A stretch of DNA of 59,758 nt, from positions 1 to 59,758 of the forward strand of contig JALZUR010000046.1 in the NCBI GenBank assembly GCA_023301025.1, given 5' to 3'. Below the pieces are notes generated by a model that worked only from the letters and a program-made list of their open reading frames with translations, did no database searches and was not told the DNA's origin. Below, in pieces: positions 52,955 through 59,758 of this stretch. The stretch is from Bdellovibrionales bacterium. Its GTDB lineage: Bacteria > Bdellovibrionota > Bdellovibrionia > Bdellovibrionales > UBA1609. The position numbers were made by a program, and so were the translations under genes. How positions within the stretch are numbered: position 1 is the stretch's first letter; each line of letters starts with the position of its first letter.

Positions 52955-54013
52955 ATGGAAAATTATGTACATAATATAAGCCCAATTGCTTTACAACTTT
53001 TTGGCGATCTTGCTATTCGCTGGTACGGACTTGCCTACTTGGCAGGACTACTCTTAGGACTTCTTTTGATGAGAAGCATGTCAAAAAGGGGCGGCAACCT
53101 TTTAAACTTTGAAGAGCTCTCGGATTTAGTAACCTGGTCAGCTCTTGGGGTTATGATTGGTGGACGCTTTGGCTACTGCCTCTTCTATTCGCCAGACCTA
53201 CTTATAGACTTTTCTTCATCTTTTCCTTTTTGGGGCGCTTTAAAAGTTTGGGAAGGGGGCATGTCTAGCCACGGTGGCTTTATTGGTGTTTTAACCTCTT
53301 CTTATCTTTTTAGCAGAAGGTACAAAAAACCTTTTTTACACATCAATGACTTAACAGTGCTTGGTGGGACTTTGGGTTTTCTTTTTGGACGAATCGCTAA
53401 CTTTATCAATGGAGAGCTTTACGGAAGGCTCGTTACAAAACCTCTAGCGTGGGCAGTTAAATTTCCGCAAGAGATGAGTTCATGGATAAACTACAATACT
53501 GAAAAACTTTTAGATCTTACACCATTAGTAAAGACCTTTGGAAAGCTTCCAGAACTTAGCGTTGATGCTGACAACTGGGTGAATTATGTGCAAACTATGT
53601 CAAATAGCCCTGAGTCTAAATATAAAGTGACACGCTTTGTAGCTTGGCTACAAGAGCAGGCTCAAGAGCACAACACGGAAGTTCTTACAGCTTTAGCTCA
53701 AGTCCTACCGGCCCGTTACCCGTCTCAACTCATTCAAGCTTTACTCGAAGGCCTTGTGGTTTTTATAATTTTAAATTTAATTTGGTTAAAAGCACAAAAG
53801 CCTGGAGTTATAACTGCATGCTTTGGTGTGTTATATGCAACTACTCGAATTGTAGGAGAGCAGTTTAGAATGCCCGACAATCAAATTGGCTTTCAAGCAT
53901 TAGGTTTAACAAGGGGTCAGTGGTTAAGCCTTGCCATGTTTGTAGGTGGTCTTGTGCTTTTAGTATTAAGCACTAGATCAAACTCTAAAAAGATTAAGGG
54001 TTGGTCTAGATAA
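52955..54013 (+). CDS. lgt: Prolipoprotein diacylglyceryl transferase
   Basis: Lgt moves a diacylglyceryl group from phosphatidylglycerol to the lipobox Cys. The 352-residue product (ATG at 52955; a TTG two codons earlier is also possible) has the family motifs MSSHGGFIGVL and GRIANFINGELYGR. It is longer than E. coli Lgt (291) because of an insertion of about 70 residues (about 170-245, charged and helical) before YPSQLIQALLEG. The insertion is in a periplasmic or loop region by position. The lipoprotein at 48.3 kb would be a client. Confidence 0.95.
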   Translation: MENYVHNISPIALQLFGDLAIRWYGLAYLAGLLLGLLLMRSMSKRGGNLLNFEELSDLVTWSALGVMIGGRFGYCLFYSPDLLIDFSSSFPFWGALKVWEGGMSSHGGFIGVLTSSYLFSRRYKKPFLHINDLTVLGGTLGFLFGRIANFINGELYGRLVTKPLAWAVKFPQEMSSWINYNTEKLLDLTPLVKTFGKLPELSVDADNWVNYVQTMSNSPESKYKVTRFVAWLQEQAQEHNTEVLTALAQVLPARYPSQLIQALLEGLVVFIILNLIWLKAQKPGVITACFGVLYATTRIVGEQFRMPDNQIGFQALGLTRGQWLSLAMFVGGLVLLVLSTRSNSKKIKGWSR

Positions 54014-54059
54014 TACGCAACCCTAAAACTGATCTTATAAAATAAAAGTTTTGTATAAT

Positions 54060-55475
54060 CTATTTCTTTAAACTATCAAACTTATAGGACCCCTGTGAGC
54101 TTGTAATACCAATATACGGATAGTGGCCACAAACAAAAGACTTAGCTTTAAGAGATCTAGATTCTGTAACAATCTCAGAAGTTGTGTGAAAAACAGAAGC
54201 AAAAAGCTGAACTTCTGGATCAAGGCTTTTGTTAAAATCTTTTTCAATTCTCTTAATTTGAGAAAGTAAAAGCTCTTCTGAAGCAATACTTTTACTTTTT
54301 ATAGACTTTTTAATTTCAAGAATTTCATTTCTTACCCATAGAATTTCATCTTCTAAAAGAAGAAAAACATTTTTAAACTCATCGTCAAACTTTTCAACAT
54401 TTTCATTTAACAGTAACGTATCAAAAACATCATCAAAAATTAAGTCATGGCTTATGGGCCTAAGGGTGCCTTGCGTGTCTGTAGTGCATAAAAAATTTTG
54501 CCTCTCAAGAACTTGTAATTTTTTTGAAAGACTGATGGACACATCATTAATCTTAAATATTTTAACACTCACAAGCTCAGAAAAAAGTGTAATTAGATCT
54601 TGAATCTTATTGTGCACATTTATTTGTTCTACATTATTACTAGATACACTTTTAGTTTCAAAAAGATCTTTTTTTCTAAATCGTAAATACTCTTTTAATT
54701 TTTTAGTAACAAAAAAGTCATCTTCTAAAGATTGCTCAGATCTAACACTAATATTAGATCTTTCACCGGAAAAAATATTATATACAAACAGATTTTTTTT
54801 CTTAAAGTCTTCGTACTCTTCACTTCTATTTTCATTGATCACATCATTAAGATAGTTTTGAATGGCATAAATACTATAAGCTGAAACCACAAAAGCACCC
54901 AACTGAGAACCTATAAATGTAAAGTGATTTTTTCCATTTTTTCTAATAAAGCGCATGACTTTTCTAAATTTTGGTCCAAAACGTTTAGCCCTTATAGACT
55001 TTTCAAAAATCTTTAAATTAAGTCCTGCCAAGGCTAGAGTTAAACTTTTACTAAAAACATTTTCTGATAGAACACCCACACCAACCCCACCAAATAAAAA
55101 AGCAAAAATTTGCGCAAAGATGTCCTCTGTTAAGTAGTCAAAACTCAAACTCTTCTCACTCGATTGACCAAAGTTGTACTCATGATTAAGATTTTCTTCT
55201 GCATCTTGAGCACTCCTCCATTCGACAAAAGGAGGAGCTATTGAGTAGTAGAGTGAATCATTATTAAGTGTTATTTGCGAGTCATCATCACTTCCTACCT
55301 CTGATCCAGTTTCACGAACTCCAGCTTTTGCACCTTGAGATGCCATAGCTCCTTTACTATTCTTAGTTAAGTTAGAGATCACACGCCTTACACGCGAGTC
55401 TTTGTAAAGATTTGCCCCACCCTTACGAGCTTTAGACCTAAAGCGTTTAGAAACAACAGAGGCTCCAACAATCAC
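54060..55475 (-). CDS. Hypothetical membrane protein with long coiled-coil-like tail
   Basis: The 471-residue frame starts with a GTG at 55475 (a stop is 22 bases further upstream). Two hydrophobic segments (about 112-140, FAQIFAFLFGGVGVGVLSENV, and about 190-210, FIGSQLGAFVVSAYSIYAIQ) divide a basic, Ser-rich N-terminus from a charged helical C-terminus. The tail has phrases such as VSIKIFKINDVSISLSKKLQVLE-like heptads (in sequence near 310-330). No family recognised. It is the fourth and last gene of the run 57888-54060, 21 bases after the previous gene. Confidence 0.65.
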   Translation of the reverse strand: MIVGASVVSKRFRSKARKGGANLYKDSRVRRVISNLTKNSKGAMASQGAKAGVRETGSEVGSDDDSQITLNNDSLYYSIAPPFVEWRSAQDAEENLNHEYNFGQSSEKSLSFDYLTEDIFAQIFAFLFGGVGVGVLSENVFSKSLTLALAGLNLKIFEKSIRAKRFGPKFRKVMRFIRKNGKNHFTFIGSQLGAFVVSAYSIYAIQNYLNDVINENRSEEYEDFKKKNLFVYNIFSGERSNISVRSEQSLEDDFFVTKKLKEYLRFRKKDLFETKSVSSNNVEQINVHNKIQDLITLFSELVSVKIFKINDVSISLSKKLQVLERQNFLCTTDTQGTLRPISHDLIFDDVFDTLLLNENVEKFDDEFKNVFLLLEDEILWVRNEILEIKKSIKSKSIASEELLLSQIKRIEKDFNKSLDPEVQLFASVFHTTSEIVTESRSLKAKSFVCGHYPYIGITSSQGSYKFDSLKK

Positions 55476-55496
55476 AGAAGAGAGAACACCTATACT

Positions 55497-55985
55497 TTAA
55501 AAAGAGTTTTGAACCTTTTCATCCCAAGACCAGTCACTATTGAATTTTGAGTGCCAATAGCTATCGATTATACTGAGTAGTCCAACATAGAGAGTAAGTT
55601 TTAAGACTTCAGGCTTTGTAAAAGACCCACCAAAAAAGCTATTAACTTTAATGCTAAACTCTTTATGTAGTGAAACCTTTTTTGTAACCAAGTAATCAAT
55701 AACGTTTAATCTTAAAATTTGATCACTATCATTTAAAGTTTCAGGGTAAATGATATCACCTAAGACCCAACCATACTCAATAAGACAGTAGGCCATTTCA
55801 TCTGCATTTAGTTTTTCGGGCCAAAACTCTAGTACATTAAAAATAGAAACGTCATTACTAATCTGTCTTAAGTTTGAAGCTCTTAGTTCTTCTAAACCTG
55901 GACATACTTCTTGAGCATTCGCTTGCATACACCATATGTAAAAACTGAAAAAATAAAATATAATTTTAAATAAAAAGGGTTTCAC
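55497..55985 (-). CDS. Small secreted hypothetical protein
   Basis: The 162-residue protein has a signal peptide (FKIIFYFFSFYIWCMQANA-Q) and a helical mature domain with cysteines at EVCPGLEE and AYCLIEYGW. No known motif. The ATG at 55985 overlaps the stop of the radical SAM gene by four bases, so it is translationally coupled to it. It could be the periplasmic partner of the membrane protein that follows. Confidence 0.7.
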   Translation of the reverse strand: MKPFLFKIIFYFFSFYIWCMQANAQEVCPGLEELRASNLRQISNDVSIFNVLEFWPEKLNADEMAYCLIEYGWVLGDIIYPETLNDSDQILRLNVIDYLVTKKVSLHKEFSIKVNSFFGGSFTKPEVLKLTLYVGLLSIIDSYWHSKFNSDWSWDEKVQNSF

Positions 55986-57127
55986 AGCGTCTCGGTGTTA
56001 ACTAATGGCTTTGGCACAAAAAGTTCATCAAGACCTTCTACGCGCCTTGGTGAATCTCCATAAGTTTGAAGCCATGTTTCCGGAGACTCCATACATAGAA
56101 AAACACGCCAAGATCTGCTATAACTTTTAAACTCATCAATAATAGTTTTAAACATTTTTGATCGAAGTCTTGAGTCATATCTTAGCTTTTTGTCTTTTGA
56201 TACAAACATCTCACCTGAATTTACAAAAGAGGTTCTTGAAAAACGCTCTTTCATTATTTGAGCCTGCTCAGTTTGAAATCTTAAAGCTCCTAGAGAAACA
56301 TAAGGCACCTCATTTGGCTTAAAACTACTGCAAATACGTTTCACTAATCTTTTATAATTTTTCTCCCAATCAGGATGCCAAATTACAGGATCAATATGAA
56401 AAGCCACTGAAAAATTTTTATCAAGAACTTTTCTTGCAGCTTCTAATCTTTGATCAAGTGTAGCTGTTTCATGCTCTTCACTTTCAACAACTTCTTCAGG
56501 GTTTACAGACCAGCTCACTGTCACCTGATTGTAGTGATTCATGTCTAGTAGATGATCTACAAAATTGCTTTTTGTTTTAAGTTCAAGCTGAATATTAGAG
56601 TTATCTTTTAAAGCCTTTACAAGTTCACTAGTATAGTTTGTTAGTGGGTCTAACCCCAAACTATCAATTGTCTCTCCAGTCCCTACCCTAATCCTGTGAT
56701 CTTTCATACTCTTAGCAACTTTAGAAAGCTCAAATCTTGCCTCATCAATATTTGAGTATATCACCATAAAAGGACTGTTTAAAAAACTTTGCAGGTAGCA
56801 GTAAGAGCAGTTGAAATGACATTGCGAACCGAGGTTTAAAACAAAGTAATTACAACATGCTGAGTTTTGATTTCCACCAGGGCACTGTTTAAAAAATTTG
56901 CCTTTATATGGCATAACTAAGATCTCTTTTTTACTTTGATCAAAGTCCTCAGGACTAAGTGTTTGAGCTCTTATTTTTTTTCTACTATCAAAGTCTTTTA
57001 TCTTTTTAGGAAACAAAGATCGCAAATTGATTGCAACCTTAGAATCCATAGATTCGGGATGAATGTAAATGGATTCAAAAGCTTCATTGTAGTGTTTGAA
57101 TAGCTCTTTATTCACGAAATGCTCCAT
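55982..57127 (-). CDS. Spore photoproduct lyase-family radical SAM protein
   Basis: The 381-residue protein carries the radical SAM cluster CHFNCSYC (C103, C107, C110; CxxxCxxC) followed by YLQSF, after KGKFFKQCPG and SACCNYFVLNLGS. IRVGTGETIDSLGLDP and the late FLCMES with W-rich end match the SPL (SplB-like) family, whose B. subtilis member reverses the 5-thyminyl-5,6-dihydrothymine UV lesion. This bacterium does not appear to be a spore former, so a related but different substrate is possible. Its start overlaps the upstream stop by 16 bases. Confidence 0.85.
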   Translation of the reverse strand: MEHFVNKELFKHYNEAFESIYIHPESMDSKVAINLRSLFPKKIKDFDSRKKIRAQTLSPEDFDQSKKEILVMPYKGKFFKQCPGGNQNSACCNYFVLNLGSQCHFNCSYCYLQSFLNSPFMVIYSNIDEARFELSKVAKSMKDHRIRVGTGETIDSLGLDPLTNYTSELVKALKDNSNIQLELKTKSNFVDHLLDMNHYNQVTVSWSVNPEEVVESEEHETATLDQRLEAARKVLDKNFSVAFHIDPVIWHPDWEKNYKRLVKRICSSFKPNEVPYVSLGALRFQTEQAQIMKERFSRTSFVNSGEMFVSKDKKLRYDSRLRSKMFKTIIDEFKSYSRSWRVFLCMESPETWLQTYGDSPRRVEGLDELFVPKPLVNTETL

Positions 57128-57888
57128 GCATTCTTAATCTCTTTAATTTTTTTTTGAACAGACTCCATCTGCTTTAAAAGATCTGCTGGCCCCCAAGCCC
57201 TAATGTTAAGTTCAATTTTATTCATATCGCCTTCTCTAATAACTTTTAGCTTTACGTTTTTTAAAAGATCAATTTTAGAAAAATGTAGATCAAGTTGTTC
57301 ATCTCTTTTAAAAGCCTCTTTAAATTTAAGCTTATGAAGGTGCTTTAAAAGTGATTGGTCTGTTTTAAACTCTTTAATCAAAGACTCATCTATCATATTG
57401 TAGGCTTTAAGATCTAAGTAAAGATCAATGATTTTTAATCCATTCATCTTAGATGGCTTAAGCATAGACACTTTATCTAGTATAAAATTTAAATCTGCTT
57501 CATCATCTGCATAAATAAAAGTTCTACAGTCTTTTGGATTTAGATCTTTTTCTTTAACCCATTGTAAGAATTCATTTGACCATTTTAACTTTACTTTTGC
57601 GATCCTATTATACAGATTCAAATCAAGATAAAAAGAAAAACACGCAAAGTACTTTTTTACATCGACATCATATTCTTTTTGAACTTCATCTAAAAGCTCT
57701 AACTTTGAGAAAAAGCTTAAGGTTTTACTAAAATATGCCAAAGACTCTTCTAAGCTGTATTCTAAAGATAAATCAAAACTACCTAACCCACCCTTTATGG
57801 ATTCACTTAAAATAAGGTTTTTCCACGCATAAGATCTTGGTGTTTTTAATGTGAGATAAGAGTTTAGAAGGACCTTGTTCATAAACAC
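57112..57888 (-). CDS. Hypothetical protein upstream of the radical SAM gene
   Basis: The 258-residue protein is rich in Lys, Leu, Phe and Asp, without signal or membrane segment. It is mostly helical in appearance (DVKKYFACFSFYLDLNLY, KVKLKWSNEFLQWVKEKDL). It contains few cysteines and no catalytic motif I can name. It starts 61 bases after the uvrA stop and overlaps the radical SAM gene by 16 bases, so it is coupled to it and may be its partner or substrate-binding factor. No family recognised. Confidence 0.65.
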   Translation of the reverse strand: MFMNKVLLNSYLTLKTPRSYAWKNLILSESIKGGLGSFDLSLEYSLEESLAYFSKTLSFFSKLELLDEVQKEYDVDVKKYFACFSFYLDLNLYNRIAKVKLKWSNEFLQWVKEKDLNPKDCRTFIYADDEADLNFILDKVSMLKPSKMNGLKIIDLYLDLKAYNMIDESLIKEFKTDQSLLKHLHKLKFKEAFKRDEQLDLHFSKIDLLKNVKLKVIREGDMNKIELNIRAWGPADLLKQMESVQKKIKEIKNAWSIS

Positions 57889-57949
57889 GTGCTATCAAAT
57901 TATAGGCTATGCAGCAAATGCAGTTCTTACAAAAATCTCTATAAAATAA

Positions 57950-59758
57950 TCAAGATGCGTAGTGTGCTTTTAGGCACTGGCCCGTTGGACCTTTTGCTCT
58001 TTTAGCCACTTCTTTTGGGGTACCCTGATCTACTAGCTCACCACCAGCCTTACCTCCGTAAGGACCAAGATCTAATAAGAAATCACACTCAGCTAAAAGG
58101 TCTAACTGGTGCTCAATAACAATGACGGTATGTCCTTTTTCAACAAGCTTTGAAAGAAGGTTTAAAAGCCTTTCTACATCTTGAAAATGAAGCCCCGTGG
58201 TTGGCTCATCAAGTATGTAGAGAACATCACCTTTATAAGTTTTTGAAAGTTCTTTACCTAATTTGACTCTTTGGGCTTCCCCACCTGATAGTGTTGTTGA
58301 ATCTTGCCCAATTTTTAAATAGCCTAACCCCACATCCAATAGGGTCTGAAGCTTACGCCTTATGGGAGTTTGATTCTCAAAAAAAGTGTAGGCTTCACTG
58401 ATAGACAGATTTAAAACATCGGAGATGTTTTTTTCTTTAAACCTAACTGTTAAAATTTCAGGTTTATAGCGTGCACCAGAGCAGTCTAAGCAGTCCACTG
58501 AAACATTTGATAAAAAACCAGAGTTTATTCGCTTTACGCCCATACCTTGACAACTTGAGCACCTGCCAAGTTCAGAGTTGAAACTAAAATGCCCTAAACT
58601 AAAACCTCTAACCTGAGACTCAGGCATTCTAGCAAACAAAGCCCTGATCAAATTAAAAGCACCAACATAGGTTGCAGGAATAGATCTTGGAGTTTTTCCA
58701 ATTGGTTTTTGATCAATGGTGTTGATCACTTTAAAGGTCTCAAAATTTTTAAATTTAAGACCTTGAGACTCTTTGCTGTGCAGTTCATTTTTACCAAAAG
58801 CCAAAGTGTCCATGATAAGCGAACTTTTACCACTGCCCGAAACCCCAGAAACTCCAATAAGTGAATTAAGTGGCAGGTCTACGCTTAGATTTTTTAAGTT
58901 GTTAAGCGTAACACCTTCTGCACCAAAGGTTTTTATACACTTACTATTATCTTTAGTCTTAAGAGTTTTTTCTAATGGATCTCTAAGGTTGCGTTTTATT
59001 TGCTTTTCACGTTTTAGATAAGCACCAGTCAAGGTCGACTCTTTTCTATTTACAAAATCTTTATATGTCTCTTGAGCTAAAACCTCACCACCCATATGCC
59101 CAGCACCTGGTCCCACTTCAATAATATAATCAGCCTGTCTCATAGTCTCTTCATCATGCTCTACAACAACAACCGTATTTCCTTGATCTTTAATACGCTC
59201 AATAACCTTTAGAAGTTTTTTATGATCATGGGCATGAAGGCCAATTGAGGGTTCATCTAAAACATAAAGAACACCACTCATGGGATTACCTAATTGAGAG
59301 GCTAATCTTAAGCGCTGCCTCTCTCCTCCAGAAAGTGTTTCTGAACCACGATCTAAAGACAGGTACGATAAGCCCACTTCAAAAAGATAACTTAAACGAC
59401 TTATAAGCTCTTTTAGAATAGGCTCAGATACTTGAGGTCTGTTTAGTTTAAAGGATTTTAACTTTTCTAAGAGCTCCTCAATACTTAAACTACAAAGTTG
59501 ATCAAGACTAAAACCATTGACTAAAACTGATCTTGAACGTTCGTTAAGGCGTGTTCCCATACAATCCACACAGGCAATATAAGAATTAGATAGGCTTTTA
59601 TACTGTTTGGTTGAGACATTCATGTACATTCCGCCAGAGCCAATTCTGTCTTCTTGTTCATACTCTTCTAAATCAATTCGACCAAGACCACCACAAGCTG
59701 CACAAGCCCCTTGATTATTGTTAAAGCTAAAATGTCTAGGTTCTAGATCAGGAAAAGA
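57950..59758 (-). CDS. uvrA: UvrA excinuclease ATPase subunit, N-terminus beyond window edge
   Basis: The frame is open at the right edge; about 602 codons are visible. It continues upstream of the first in-window ATG with FPDLEPRHFSFNNNQGACAAC-type sequence (in parts), matching the first UvrA zinc module. The two ABC signatures LSGGERQRLRLASQLG and LSGGEAQRVKLGKELS, the Walker A GVSGSGKSS and the two DEPS/DEPT loops with GLH are all present. The second zinc module is CSSCQGMG and CLDCSGARY. UvrA recognises bulky DNA lesions with UvrB. The spacing between the first two CxxC pairs looks unusually short. Confidence 0.95.
   Translation of the reverse strand, partial: SFPDLEPRHFSFNNNQGACAACGGLGRIDLEEYEQEDRIGSGGMYMNVSTKQYKSLSNSYIACVDCMGTRLNERSRSVLVNGFSLDQLCSLSIEELLEKLKSFKLNRPQVSEPILKELISRLSYLFEVGLSYLSLDRGSETLSGGERQRLRLASQLGNPMSGVLYVLDEPSIGLHAHDHKKLLKVIERIKDQGNTVVVVEHDEETMRQADYIIEVGPGAGHMGGEVLAQETYKDFVNRKESTLTGAYLKREKQIKRNLRDPLEKTLKTKDNSKCIKTFGAEGVTLNNLKNLSVDLPLNSLIGVSGVSGSGKSSLIMDTLAFGKNELHSKESQGLKFKNFETFKVINTIDQKPIGKTPRSIPATYVGAFNLIRALFARMPESQVRGFSLGHFSFNSELGRCSSCQGMGVKRINSGFLSNVSVDCLDCSGARYKPEILTVRFKEKNISDVLNLSISEAYTFFENQTPIRRKLQTLLDVGLGYLKIGQDSTTLSGGEAQRVKLGKELSKTYKGDVLYILDEPTTGLHFQDVERLLNLLSKLVEKGHTVIVIEHQLDLLAECDFLLDLGPYGGKAGGELVDQGTPKEVAKRAKGPTGQCLKAHYAS

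Noticed and set aside
1-59758. tRNA, rRNA, CRISPR, insertion sequence or prophage signatures
   Set aside because: No T-loop-like motifs in a cloverleaf context, regular repeats, transposase or phage structural genes were found by reading.

Overview
The window is AT-rich, gene-dense bacterial chromosome with almost no intergenic space. It resembles a member of the Bdellovibrionota, such as a low-GC, Halobacteriovorax-like relative of the predatory bacteria. That placement is inferred from the many short secreted proteins of unknown family, the Gram-negative envelope genes (Lgt, ExbB/ExbD-type motor, AgmX/PglI-type C-terminal domain) and the overall AT-richness; no rRNA is present to test it. 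I found no tRNA, rRNA, CRISPR array, insertion sequence or prophage. Most of the region is core chromosome.

Layout. 1-3.1 kb: an edge-truncated secreted protein, glycerol kinase, a pilin-like small membrane protein and a membrane-anchored thioredoxin-like protein. 3.1-9.9 kb: a minus-strand run def-fmt-rpe-hutH-hutU-hutI, in which translation-initiation and pentose-phosphate genes are followed directly by histidine degradation. 10-15 kb: secreted or envelope proteins of unknown role, including a candidate NlpC/P60-like protein and an AsmA-like protein, then greA. 15.5-22 kb: mgtE, a PhoR/PhoB-like two-component pair, pdxJ-gloB, and rpmG-exbB-exbD. 22-33.4 kb: an acyltransferase-like protein with a photolyase, feoB, a secreted protein with a possible ADP-ribosyltransferase-like motif, a UvrD/Rep helicase, menB, a HIT-rhomboid pair and an outer-membrane-protein-like gene. 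33.4-34.06 kb is the only long stretch without an intact gene; it holds two strong terminators around the remains of a decayed reading frame.

34-46.8 kb: cmk-rpsA, two secreted unknowns, ilvA-hisC, the glycolytic run gap-pgk-tpiA behind a promoter that overlaps a palindromic operator, then tmk-holB-tatD. 47-54 kb: secG with a FecR/AgmX-like membrane protein, a cytochrome-c/PKD lipoprotein, an APP1-like phosphatase, a DUF3047-like protein, an HD-GYP protein, maf and lgt. 54-59.8 kb: uvrA (open at the right edge) followed by a four-gene minus-strand run containing a spore-photoproduct-lyase-family radical SAM protein and three unrecognised proteins.

The most interesting leads are the SPL-like radical SAM run downstream of uvrA, the unusually short zinc-module insertion in that UvrA, the 110-residue disordered-looking tail on phosphoglycerate kinase, the gap operator-promoter, the possible secreted ADP-ribosyltransferase-like protein and the undescribed pseudogene. 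None of these has been tested by database search; the calls rest on motifs read from the sequence.
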